Notes: generated by a model not told the origin, from the sequence alone. Counted from the first letter of the stretch, positions 1 through 7,096 are shown. The stretch is 64,000 nt of DNA from Aquabacter cavernae (GCF_003993795.1 NZ_RWKV01000008.1:124001-188000); one strand, 5' to 3'. Numbers and translations are program-made.

Positions 1-952
1 ATTGGTAATAGACCTTGCGCATGGAGGTCAGCCGCTCGACCTTACCCGCTTCGGCCTCAGCTTCCGCAAGGCTCGGCAGGTTCCGCGCGCCCCAATCGTC
101 CCGCAGCTTCACGTAGACCGGAGTGGGCAGCGGTATTTCCGCCGCCGCCGCCGTGAAGGCCAGATAGTCGAACCCGGCGGCATCGCCCGCCGCGAGGGTG
201 GAGCGGCCGATATCCGCAGTGTCGAGTTCCTGCGGGAGGAAGCAGTCCAGCCGCTCTCGGGTGGGAAAGCGCACGGCCCGCGTCAGCGCCGCCTGGCGCT
301 CGCGTCCGAACGTGGCGACGAGGGCGGCGAGGGCGTCGGCATGGTTCGCGAGTGTCACGCACAGGTTCACGGCCTCCCGGGGAGCCGGCGTGGAGGCTCC
401 GTCGAGCCGCTCCTGGGCTGCAGGGAGCCCCGCATGGGTCAGGCAGTGGGCGACGGCGTCATGGGTCAGCGCGCGGGGGTCGATTTCCACCAGGAACCGC
501 CGCTCGCCGATGCGCACGCCCACATATTTCGAGGTGGCCACCTGCAGGAGCAGCAGTCGTGTTTGGATAGCGAGTGCGCGAAGCGCGCCGGCCCGCCCAT
601 CCGCCGACAGGTCGGCGACGGCGATGAAGAAGCCGCGCCGCTCGTCTCCGGGGACAAAGGTCCATGCTTCGGGCAGGGCCAGCATGCCGGGCAGGCTGCG
701 CGCATCGATATCGAAGAATTGCGCCCGCCGCACGAAGTCGGAATTGGTGAAGAGCGTCACGCTTCCGGAACGCGCGCTCCCCACCCGTGATGTGTCGATG
801 AAGGGTCCGACAATGCCGTCGCTGCGGCAGACCAGGTCAACGGATATGCCAGTTTCCGCCTTCGTGGAGAGAGGCACGCTTACGCGCGTCTGTGCCGCAG
901 CGCATGTGCTGCAGAAAACCAGCGCAAATAGAGCCCCGAGCCATCGGTACAT
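1..952 (-). CDS. Secreted protein of unknown function, C-terminus cut off by the window edge
   Basis: Reading the minus strand from an ATG at 952 gives about 317 codons with no stop before the window edge, so the C-terminus lies outside. The first about 20 residues (MYRWLGALFALVFCSTCAAA) form a typical Sec signal peptide followed by a mature N-terminus beginning QTRVSVPLSTKAETG, so the product is probably periplasmic or secreted. I do not recognise a family. The mature part is mixed hydrophilic sequence with a few cysteines and no further membrane segment. No strong ribosome binding site precedes the ATG. The gene points away from the lasso-type operon across an AT-rich spacer and may be unrelated to it. 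Confidence 0.7.
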   Translation of the reverse strand, partial: MYRWLGALFALVFCSTCAAAQTRVSVPLSTKAETGISVDLVCRSDGIVGPFIDTSRVGSARSGSVTLFTNSDFVRRAQFFDIDARSLPGMLALPEAWTFVPGDERRGFFIAVADLSADGRAGALRALAIQTRLLLLQVATSKYVGVRIGERRFLVEIDPRALTHDAVAHCLTHAGLPAAQERLDGASTPAPREAVNLCVTLANHADALAALVATFGRERQAALTRAVRFPTRERLDCFLPQELDTADIGRSTLAAGDAAGFDYLAFTAAAAEIPLPTPVYVKLRDDWGARNLPSLAEAEAEAGKVERLTSMRKVYYQ

Positions 953-1307
953 GACCCACACCAAGCACGATCCTAAATACTAATGTTAATTTTCCGTTGA
1001 TGTCTGGCAATGGCAGATGCATCCAATTTGGTTGCAAACATGGTTTTATGATTTTCAAGGTTGAGAGATGCTTGGTTGTGCAACTTTTATCCATGTAGTT
1101 TTAGTGGTCATTATTTCTCGAGATTAAAATTTTTAACGAATAAGGAGTTTAAGATTGAAATATCTCTATTTTTTGACATTGTTTTTATCAATCGATATTC
1201 GATAATATTTAAATGGCTTCAAGATTTTGTTTGATCTGTTGTTGGTGTGTGAAATTGAATTTCGTCATTGGGTTTGATAGAGGGAGGTAAAATGGGGGGA
1301 GTTTCCT
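953..1307. promoter_or_regulatory. AT-rich divergent spacer upstream of the RiPP operon
   Basis: This 355-base stretch has no convincing gene on either strand. It is strikingly AT-rich compared with the rest of the window: 1141–1200 has only 14 G or C in 60 bases. It contains one GGTTGCA (1030–1036) and a GTTGTGCAAC near-palindrome (1075–1084), resembling motifs found upstream of the tail-collar genes at 5.1–5.3 kb. It probably holds the promoter and control sites of the operon starting at 1308. The base composition suggests acquired DNA. Confidence 0.55.
1173..1201 (+). promoter_or_regulatory. Candidate sigma-70 promoter for the RiPP operon
   Basis: A perfect -35 hexamer TTGACA (1173–1178) is followed after 17 bases by TATTCG (1196–1201), a weak -10 element, inside the AT-rich spacer about 105 bases before the first gene. 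The -35 and spacing are good and the -10 is poor, so a regulated or alternative promoter is possible. Confidence 0.35.
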
Positions 1308-1580
1308 ATGCAGCCGGGTATGCGCATTGCCGCCGCCGCAGCTTTGCTTTCCGCGGAAGTGGGCGGGGAGGCCGTGGTCATGGATCCACGCACCGGGCGC
1401 TATTACAGTTTCGAGGGGGTGGGATCCGACATCTGGCGCCGGCTGACCGCGCCGGTCTCCGCCGCGGCTTTGTGCGATGACCTTGTCCGCGACTATGACG
1501 GACCGCCTGAAGAGATCCGCGCCACGACCTTGGCATTTCTCGACGAAATGCTCGAAATGCACCTGATCGTCCCGGCATGA
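1308..1580 (+). CDS. PqqD-like RiPP recognition element (lasso B1-type leader-binding protein)
   Basis: This 90-residue protein fits the PqqD/RRE fold: an N-terminal beta region, the signature MDPRTGRYYSFEGVGSDIW at about residues 25–43, then helices ending in FLDEMLEMHLIV. In lasso-peptide pathways with split B proteins, such a protein (B1) binds the leader of the precursor and delivers it to the B2 peptidase. The next gene is a B2-type protein and overlaps by four bases (ATGA), supporting that role. A GGGGGGAG stretch seven bases upstream serves as ribosome binding site for the ATG at 1308. A better Shine-Dalgarno lies slightly upstream but faces an out-of-frame ATG at 1292. Stand-alone PqqD-like proteins also occur in other RiPP types. 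Confidence 0.85.
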   Translation: MQPGMRIAAAAALLSAEVGGEAVVMDPRTGRYYSFEGVGSDIWRRLTAPVSAAALCDDLVRDYDGPPEEIRATTLAFLDEMLEMHLIVPA

Positions 1581-1999
1581 TGCGCCGCCGACTTCAGGCC
1601 CTGGAGGCCAGGCTCGCCCTGTGCGCAGCCCTGCTGCTGGTGTTTGTTCTGCCTTTCCGCCTTCTGGCCGGCATCATGGGCACTTCCGCTCCCGACACCT
1701 CCGCTTCCCATGCATCTCCCGCCGACGTTGCGACTGGGACGGCCCTGGGTCGCCGCGTGGAGCGCAATGCCGGTTTCCTCTCCGCGCGCGCCACCTGCCT
1801 CGTCAAGGCCGTTGCCCTCTGGATCATGTTGCGACGCCGCGGAATCCGCTCCCGCGTGCGCCTGGGTGTGCGCCGGGATGCGGGCGGCTTGGCGGCCCAT
1901 GCGTGGCTGGACGTGGCGGGGGGGACGGTTCTGGGCGGTGCGGAGGCTGAGGGCTTCACCGCCATCGCCGACATGGGCCGGCAAGGCGCACGCCCATGA
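1577..1999 (+). CDS. Lasso-peptide B2-type transglutaminase-like leader peptidase
   Basis: The 140-residue product has an N-terminal hydrophobic segment (about 14–34) and then the core of the Transglut_core3 family: Cys74 in ATCLVKAVALWIMLRRRGI, and His108 and Asp112 in AHAWLDVAGG, which would form the Cys-His-Asp catalytic triad. In lasso biosynthesis this enzyme removes the leader so that the new N-terminus can be joined to an acidic side chain. It is translationally coupled to the PqqD-like gene (ATGA overlap). The membrane-like N-terminus is common in B2 proteins. The family assignment is firm; the lasso nature of the substrate is inferred from the whole operon. Confidence 0.85.
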   Translation: MMRRRLQALEARLALCAALLLVFVLPFRLLAGIMGTSAPDTSASHASPADVATGTALGRRVERNAGFLSARATCLVKAVALWIMLRRRGIRSRVRLGVRRDAGGLAAHAWLDVAGGTVLGGAEAEGFTAIADMGRQGARP

Positions 2000-2028
2000 G
2001 CGGCTTAAAGTCATGAGCGGCTTTGAGT
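1995..2028 (+). repeat. 17-bp imperfect tandem duplication at the kinase start
   Basis: CATGAGCGGCTTAAAGT (1995–2011) is followed directly by CATGAGCGGCTTTGAGT (2012–2028), identical at 15 of 17 positions. The first copy contains an ATG at 1996 that overlaps the B2 stop but reads only six codons; the second provides the in-frame start of the kinase at 2013. It looks like a local duplication that doubled the start site. Confidence 0.8.
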
Positions 2029-2927
2029 ATCGGGTGGGCGGCCTGCGCGTCGCCTCCGGGCGCCCACTGCCCGATCTCGATCCGCTCGCTTCCGACGGAC
2101 GGGTGCCGGACGTGCGGATCGCGTTCGGCCCACTCACGCCTTTGCCCGGTGCGGTCTCCGGCCCGTTCCAGGTCCATTCCCCCCATAGCGCGGACTTCAC
2201 GCTCCCCGACCGCCTGCGTATCCGGATCGCGGACGGACAGAGGCTGACGGTGGATGCGGTCCCGCATGTGAGCGCGTCTGAAATCCAGACCTTCCTGTTC
2301 GGCCCAGCCTTCGCGGCTTTGCTGCACCAGCGTGGGACACCGCCGCTTCATGCGGGCGCGGTGGCCGTCGGGGCGCGCGCGGTGGCGGTGGCCGGGGCGA
2401 GTGGGGCGGGCAAGTCCACCGCCCTGCGCGCCCTGCTGGCAGTGGGATGCCGCTTCCTCACGGACGACCAACTCGTGGTCGATCCTGCGACGATGGGTGT
2501 GGAGCCCGGCGTTCCCGCGCTGAAGCTCTGGGCGGCGGCGGCCGCGCATTTCCACGATCGCCCGGACGATGACCGGCGTGTCATGCCGGGGCGGGACAAG
2601 TTCCATATGGCGCTTCCGGCTCCGGCCTGTGGGCCGCTGCCGCTGAAGGCCGTTTGCATCCTGGTTCCTCAGGAGGGCATCGCGCGGCCCAGCCTGGAAC
2701 GCCTGTCCCTGACACAGGCCGTGGTGGCGCTGGGGAACCTCTCGCACCATGCCTATGCGGCGGACCTGATGGGCCGCAGGCGCGCGATCTTCGAACAGGC
2801 GGTAGCCCTGGCGGAGCGCGTGCCGGTCTTCCTGCTGCTGCGGCCCGATGACCTGTCCGCCATCGACCATGTGGCGCACCTGATCCGGGATATGGCTCAG
2901 GCCGCCGTGCTGGAGGATGTGCCGTGA
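2013..2927 (+). CDS. HPr-kinase-like peptide kinase of a lasso-type cluster
   Basis: The 304-residue protein has an HPr serine kinase C-terminal-type nucleotide-binding domain: Walker A GASGAGKST at residues 128–136, followed by FLTDDQLVVD (148–157) with the acidic pair expected of the HprK fold. HprK homologues inside lasso clusters (described for the paeninodin family and for Sphingobium) phosphorylate the C-terminal serine of the precursor peptide. A real HprK/P regulating sugar transport would sit beside ptsH or the two-component chvG/chvI genes, whereas this lies between B2 and the cyclase and overlaps the cyclase start by four bases. The N-terminal about 110 residues are less conserved and may bind the substrate. 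The start at 2013 is the first in-frame ATG after B2. Confidence 0.8.
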   Translation: MSGFEYRVGGLRVASGRPLPDLDPLASDGRVPDVRIAFGPLTPLPGAVSGPFQVHSPHSADFTLPDRLRIRIADGQRLTVDAVPHVSASEIQTFLFGPAFAALLHQRGTPPLHAGAVAVGARAVAVAGASGAGKSTALRALLAVGCRFLTDDQLVVDPATMGVEPGVPALKLWAAAAAHFHDRPDDDRRVMPGRDKFHMALPAPACGPLPLKAVCILVPQEGIARPSLERLSLTQAVVALGNLSHHAYAADLMGRRRAIFEQAVALAERVPVFLLLRPDDLSAIDHVAHLIRDMAQAAVLEDVP

Positions 2928-4888
2928 GCGCCATTTGCGGTCTTGCCCGGTGGGACCGGCGGCCGGATGCCGCCGCCGACTGCGCCGCCATGCAGCGCGC
3001 GCTTGCTTCCTATGGGGCGGACCGCGTGGCGGCGTGGGATGGAGGCGACGTGGCGCTGGGCATCGGCCTCGCGCGTCTCCTGCCGGAGGACCGGCATGAT
3101 TGCCAGCCTCTGTCGGGCGGTGCGGGCCGATGGCGGCTGGTGGCCGATATGCGGCTGGACAACCGGCCCGAACTGGCCGCCCGCCTTGGCATCGATGCGG
3201 CGGATGCCGCGCGCCTCGCCGATTCAGACCTGCTGCTGAGGGCATGGGAGAAATGGGAGCAGGAGGCGCCCCACCATCTGGTGGGCGATTATGCCTTCGC
3301 GGTGTGGGATAGGCTGGAGCGTCGCTTGCATCTGGTCCGCGACTTCCTGGGGCATCGCCCGCTCTTCTATCATTTGGGCGCGGGCTTCGCCGCCTTCGCC
3401 AGCATGGCGCGGGGGCTTCACGCCCTGGACGGGATTTTCCCCGCGCCGGATCTTGACCGCATCCGGGACTATCTCGCTCTGGCGCCCATGCGGGGCGAGG
3501 CGAGTTTTTTTGCCGGCATCTCGCGCGTGGAACCCGGCGAGCGGGTGGTCATCGGGCCGGACGGGCGTGTGACGCGCCATGTCTGGTACGATTGGAGCCG
3601 CATCCGTACGGTCCGCTTTGGGCGGGACGAGGATTATGTGGAGGCGTTCCGCGAGACCTTCGACCGCGCGGTCGGTGCGCGCCTTCGGACCGATGGGCGC
3701 ATCGCGACCCATTTGTCCGGCGGCCTCGACAGCACGGCTGTGACGGCCACCGCGGCGGGCCTGCTGGCAGGCACGGGGCAGCGGCTGCGCGCCTTCACCC
3801 ATGTGCCGCTCTCCGGCGTGCCTCTGGCGGACGAGGGGAGGCGAAACGGAAACGAATGGGCGCTCGCACACGAACTGGCGCGCGGATATCCCAATATCGA
3901 TCATGTGGCGGTGGAGGCGGCGGACCGGACCATCGGCGGCGACCTCGACGCGCAATTCCATCATTTCGAATATCCCGCGCTCAATCTTTGCAATCTGGTC
4001 TGGATGCGGGAGATCGCGCGGCAGGCGGGGCGCGGCGGGCGGGGCATTCTCCTGTCCGGCGGCTTGGGCAATGCCACTCTCAGTCTGTCCGGTGTGGAGC
4101 GGGTGACGGAGTTGTTCATCTCCGGCCGCTGGCTGACATGGTTCCGCGAGAGCCTTGCTTTGACGCGGAACGGCCACAGCCTGGCGGGCGCGTTTGTCGG
4201 CCGCACCTTGGCCCCCCTAATGCCGCGGCGCCTCTACAGGGCGATGATGCGGGCGCGTGGGGCTCCCCCCCTCGGCATAGCCGGGTTTTCAGCCTTGCGC
4301 CCGGACGTGCGCGAAAGCGATGCCTTCAAGGCTCGCATGATGGCCCTGGGCTATGATCCGAACTTCCGCCCGTGGCGCAGCGTGCGCGGCGTGTCGGCTT
4401 TCATGCTCCGGCGGCTGGATATTTCCTGCCTGGAGCAGAAGGGGCAGTTGGCGGCGTTCGGCGTGGATGTACGGGACCCAACCACGGATCAGCGCCTCGT
4501 TGAGTTCATCCATGGCGTGCCGTCCGATCAGTTTCTGCGGAACGGCCAGTCCAAATGGCTCTATCACCGCGCCTTTGCGGCGCGGGTTCCCCAGGCGCTG
4601 CGGGCTTCCTCCCTGCGCGGCTTGCAGGCGGCGGACTGGCACGAGCGGTTTCGTCAGGCTCGGGCGGATCTGGGCCAGGAGTTCAGCCTTGCCCGCGACA
4701 ATGCGGGAGTCCGGGCGTTGCTGGATGTGGGGGTGCTGGAGGGCGCGCTACAGGAAGGGTTGCCGGCAGGCGTGCCCGATGCGGGCACGACGCAGCGCTT
4801 GCGCCTTCAGCTATTAAGGAGCCTGTCGGTTGCGCATTTCATGCGCAGAACCGAGCGAGGAAACGGAGCGCCGCCTGCTGAGGACTGA
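2924..4888 (+). CDS. Asparagine-synthetase-like macrolactam cyclase (lasso C-type)
   Basis: The 654-residue protein has a class II glutamine amidotransferase-like N-terminal domain (MSAICGLARW onward) and an asparagine synthetase domain whose PP-loop SGGLDS is at residues 265–270. In lasso pathways this enzyme adenylates an Asp or Glu side chain and closes the ring with the peptide N-terminus. The putative nucleophile is Cys5, not the residue after the initiator Met, so ammonia production from glutamine is unlikely, as expected for peptide cyclases. The start is GTG at 2924, overlapping the kinase stop (GTGA). An ordinary asparagine synthetase is possible by sequence alone, but the operon argues strongly against it. 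Confidence 0.8.
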   Translation: MSAICGLARWDRRPDAAADCAAMQRALASYGADRVAAWDGGDVALGIGLARLLPEDRHDCQPLSGGAGRWRLVADMRLDNRPELAARLGIDAADAARLADSDLLLRAWEKWEQEAPHHLVGDYAFAVWDRLERRLHLVRDFLGHRPLFYHLGAGFAAFASMARGLHALDGIFPAPDLDRIRDYLALAPMRGEASFFAGISRVEPGERVVIGPDGRVTRHVWYDWSRIRTVRFGRDEDYVEAFRETFDRAVGARLRTDGRIATHLSGGLDSTAVTATAAGLLAGTGQRLRAFTHVPLSGVPLADEGRRNGNEWALAHELARGYPNIDHVAVEAADRTIGGDLDAQFHHFEYPALNLCNLVWMREIARQAGRGGRGILLSGGLGNATLSLSGVERVTELFISGRWLTWFRESLALTRNGHSLAGAFVGRTLAPLMPRRLYRAMMRARGAPPLGIAGFSALRPDVRESDAFKARMMALGYDPNFRPWRSVRGVSAFMLRRLDISCLEQKGQLAAFGVDVRDPTTDQRLVEFIHGVPSDQFLRNGQSKWLYHRAFAARVPQALRASSLRGLQAADWHERFRQARADLGQEFSLARDNAGVRALLDVGVLEGALQEGLPAGVPDAGTTQRLRLQLLRSLSVAHFMRRTERGNGAPPAED

Positions 4889-4901
4889 TCCGAACAAAAG
4901 G

Positions 4902-5105
4902 TCAGGAAAGGGTGACCCCATCGAGGCCGCCAGCGCCGCCCGCGAGCGTGATGTCCGTCAGTGATATTTGCGTGCAGCGCGGCGCCGTCCAGCGGGGGCG
5001 TGAAGCCTCTCCTCTCGTCGCCTGCGACGCGGGCAGGGAAGGGGTGGGCTGATCGGTGCACGGCGTGGGCATAGCGTAAGCCTCATATTCAGGTTGCATG
5101 AGCAT
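4902..5105 (-). CDS. Candidate RiPP (lasso) precursor peptide, opposite strand
   Basis: A 67-codon ORF runs convergently towards the cyclase gene, with AAAGGTGGTGAG directly upstream of its ATG. The N-terminus contains YAMP (residues 10–13), a YxxP element of the type read by PqqD-like leader binders. The end ITLAGGAGGLDGVTLS (residues 52–67) allows cleavage after Leu54, which leaves Thr53 at position -2, Ala55 as N-terminus, Asp62 as the eighth residue (ring closure) and Ser67 at the C-terminus, the residue lasso kinases phosphorylate. Against it: the leader (54 residues) is long, its middle is proline-rich and unlike known leaders, and the 13-residue core is short. No annotation is known to me. 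Treat as a hypothesis. Confidence 0.35.
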   Translation of the reverse strand: MLMQPEYEAYAMPTPCTDQPTPSLPASQATRGEASRPRWTAPRCTQISLTDITLAGGAGGLDGVTLS

Positions 5106-5349
5106 ATCTCACCACCTTTCGGGTATGCAACCTGTGAGAATATTATCACTAGATATTCAATCTTAGATGCGTCGTCGTGTGCCGTTTGAAGCGGGCACCG
5201 ATCGGTCAGGCGCTGGTTGGAACCGCATGCTGCATTCGGGCTGCATGAGGGTGGGTTGCCTGTGATTGTGTATGAAATTTATGGTTGCATGATGGGTGAT
5301 AAATATATATCAAAGGTTGCAATTCAAAGCGAAAACACAAGGGTGGCCC
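5080..5349. promoter_or_regulatory. AT-rich regulatory region with repeated GGTTGCA motifs
   Basis: The 245 bases between the candidate precursor ORF (starting at 5105) and the first tail-collar gene hold no convincing gene. GGTTGCA occurs at 5092–5098, 5283–5289 and 5315–5321 and as its complement at 5126–5132. The first and the inverted copy form a perfect 9-bp inverted repeat, AGGTTGCAT (5091–5099) and ATGCAACCT (5125–5133), which spans the start of the minus-strand ORF. A near copy GGTTGCC lies at 5254–5260. This pattern suggests binding sites for a regulator of both directions. Confidence 0.5.
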
Positions 5350-5889
5350 ATGGATCCCTGGTTAGGTGAGATTCGCACTTTTGCTTTCGGATATGCCCCG
5401 CGGGGATGGCTGCGCTGCGAGGGGCAGTTGCTGCAGGTTCGGGAAAATGCAGCCCTGTTCAGCATCCTCAGCACAGCCTTCGGTGGCGACGGGCGCCAAA
5501 CCTTTGGACTTCCGGACCTGCGCGGACGGGCCATTGTCGGCGCGACCTTGTCCGGCTCGGGCGGGGCCGCGACCTATCCGGTCGGCGCGGCACCGGGCCA
5601 GGAGACGGTGCAGTTGACCGAAGGCCAGATGCCCGTGCATGCGCATGCCGTCTGGGTCGCGCAGGCTGGTGACAGTCAGCCCCTTCCGGGCGGTTCGTAT
5701 TTCGCTCCGGTCACGCAATCCAAGACATTCGCGACCGTTCCCGTTTATGGGCCGCCATCCAACCCGTTGGTGCCCCTGCGGGCCGACACCGTCAGCTACG
5801 AGGGTGGCGGTGTGCACAACAACATGCAGCCGTTCAGTGTCCTGTCCTTCTGCATCGCGACCCAGGGGCTGTTTCCCCCTCGCCACTGA
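5350..5889 (+). CDS. Tail-collar-domain (MdpB-like) protein 1
   Basis: The 179-residue product begins MDPWLGEIRTFAFGYAPRGW and continues with TFGLPDLRGRAIVGA, the hallmark of the phage tail collar domain (PF07484), followed by a variable region with EGQMPVHAHA and a C-terminal FSVLSFCIATQGLFP. Proteins of this size with one collar domain are often named MdpB (microcystin-dependent protein) and occur in tandem sets outside prophages; their function is not known. There is no signal peptide. It is the first of three paralogues on the same strand, directly after the lasso-type operon. Start chosen at ATG 5350, where the family's conserved N-terminus begins; a GTG at 5296 would add 18 unrelated residues. 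Confidence 0.85.
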   Translation: MDPWLGEIRTFAFGYAPRGWLRCEGQLLQVRENAALFSILSTAFGGDGRQTFGLPDLRGRAIVGATLSGSGGAATYPVGAAPGQETVQLTEGQMPVHAHAVWVAQAGDSQPLPGGSYFAPVTQSKTFATVPVYGPPSNPLVPLRADTVSYEGGGVHNNMQPFSVLSFCIATQGLFPPRH

Positions 5890-5960
5890 AGCACCACGGC
5901 GCGATCGTCCCCATCCTGCGGGGCGACCTCAATCCCAAGGGAAACTGACGAGGAGCGGAC

Positions 5961-6479
5961 ATGGAAGCCTATATCGGTGAAATCCGGCAGTTTGCCGGTA
6001 ATTACGCACCTTCCGGATGGTTGCCGTGTGACGGGAGTGCGCTGAATGTCAGGGACCACGAGGTCCTGTACACGCTGCTGGGAAATGTCTGGGGCGGCGA
6101 TCATGTGCGGTTCAATCTGCCGAACCTCCGTGGCTCCGTGCCCATCGGCACAGGGCAGGGCCCGGGCTTGAGCCCCAGGTCTCTCGGGGACACCGGCGGC
6201 GATCGCGGGGCTGTCGCAACGGTACCGCCCCATAGCCACGCATTCAACGCATCCACTGCCGTTGCGACCTCCCAGACGCCGAGCGGGCTCATGCTCGCGC
6301 AGGTGACGCCCAACGGAGCCACGAGCGGCCTCTATCTGATGCCGGGGGGCACCAGACAGACAATGGCTGACGAGGCCGTGGACAATCAGGGCGGCGGCCA
6401 GCAGCACCAGAACTCCATGCCGAGCCTCGGCATCGGATACATCATCTGCGTCAACGGCGAATATCCGGTCAACGGTTGA
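5961..6479 (+). CDS. Tail-collar-domain (MdpB-like) protein 2
   Basis: This 172-residue paralogue of the preceding gene has the motifs MEAYIGEIRQFAGNYAPSGW, LPCDGSALNV and RFNLPNLRGSVPIGTG, followed by VPPHSHAF and the C-terminal NSMPSLGIGYIICVNGEYP. GAGGAG eight bases before the ATG is a strong ribosome binding site. It lies 71 bases after gene 1 and 15 bases before gene 3, so the three are probably cotranscribed. Collar domains normally form trimeric tips of tail fibres, but no tail, baseplate or lysis gene is nearby, which speaks against a prophage remnant. Confidence 0.88.
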   Translation: MEAYIGEIRQFAGNYAPSGWLPCDGSALNVRDHEVLYTLLGNVWGGDHVRFNLPNLRGSVPIGTGQGPGLSPRSLGDTGGDRGAVATVPPHSHAFNASTAVATSQTPSGLMLAQVTPNGATSGLYLMPGGTRQTMADEAVDNQGGGQQHQNSMPSLGIGYIICVNGEYPVNG

Positions 6480-6494
6480 GCGAGGGAGACGGCA

Positions 6495-7043
6495 ATGGAA
6501 GCGTTTGTCGGAGAGGTCCGGGCTTTCCCATACAATTTCGCCCCCGGAACAGACGAAACGGGCTGGCTGGCTTGCGACGGAGCAGCCTATTCGCCCCAGC
6601 AATACACGGCATTGTTCAGCATCATCGGCAGCATCTATGGCGGGGATCGGAGCACGACGTTCAACGTCCCCGATCTCCGCGGACGGATCGCCGTGGGCGC
6701 GGGGCCGGCGCAGGTGCTGCCCACCGTTGCCTATGGGGAGGCTTTCGGTGTGAACGACGTTACCCTGACGCTCGCGCATATTCCGGCGCACAACCACAGG
6801 CTTTCCGGCGCCTTCACGGGGGTGGCCGCCGACCTGTCCAACAATCCCGGATCGGGCTACGCCATCTCCCGGACATTCAACCAGTTCGACTATTCCAACG
6901 AACCGCAGACGCCGGGTGTGGCACGGCTGGATGACAAGACCATTGGTCCGCGCGGTGGCAACCTCCCCCACGAGAACCGGCAGCCGGTGCTCGCCCTCAC
7001 TTATTTCATCTGCTACCTGGGCGAGTATCCCATGCGGCCCTGA
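6495..7043 (+). CDS. Tail-collar-domain (MdpB-like) protein 3
   Basis: The 182-residue third paralogue starts MEAFVGEVRAFPYNFAPG, has GWLACDGAAY and TTFNVPDLRGRIAVGAG, then IPAHNHRLSG, and ends ALTYFICYLGEYPMRP. A short insertion (TDE) precedes GWLACDG compared with the other two. An AGGGAG ribosome binding site lies upstream. The C-terminal halves of the three proteins diverge strongly while the collar domains stay similar, a pattern expected if the C-terminal part binds different partners or ligands. No signal peptide is visible. Confidence 0.88.
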   Translation: MEAFVGEVRAFPYNFAPGTDETGWLACDGAAYSPQQYTALFSIIGSIYGGDRSTTFNVPDLRGRIAVGAGPAQVLPTVAYGEAFGVNDVTLTLAHIPAHNHRLSGAFTGVAADLSNNPGSGYAISRTFNQFDYSNEPQTPGVARLDDKTIGPRGGNLPHENRQPVLALTYFICYLGEYPMRP

Positions 7044-7056
7044 GGAGGGCGCTACT

Positions 7057-7096
7057 CATCCCGCCTCGAAGCAAGGTCTTGCGTCCGGGCGGGATG
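7057..7096 (+). terminator. Hairpin after the tail-collar operon
   Basis: CATCCCGCC (7057–7065) pairs with GGCGGGATG (7088–7096), with a nested stem GCAAG–CTTGC inside the loop. There is no T-tract, so it may act as an mRNA-stabilising 3' hairpin or a weak terminator rather than a classical intrinsic one. Confidence 0.45.

Noticed and set aside
2924-4888. Ordinary asparagine synthetase
   Set aside because: The glutaminase Cys is not at the N-terminus and the gene is embedded in an overlapping set of RiPP maturation genes.
4951-5052. A 33-codon plus-strand ORF after the cyclase gene as RiPP precursor
   Set aside because: MSVSDICVQRGAVQRGREAS and its remainder lack a YxxP element, a Thr-X-Gly/Ala junction and a suitably placed Asp or Glu, and it has no good ribosome binding site.
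5167-5265. A 32-codon plus-strand ORF in the AT-rich spacer as RiPP precursor
   Set aside because: MRRRVPFEAGTDRSGAGWNR has an acidic residue but no leader motif upstream, no ribosome binding site and no C-terminal Ser for the kinase.
5350-7043. Prophage remnant, because of the tail-collar domains
   Set aside because: No capsid, portal, terminase, baseplate, lysis or integrase gene is present nearby, and tandem stand-alone collar proteins of about 180 residues are known outside phages.
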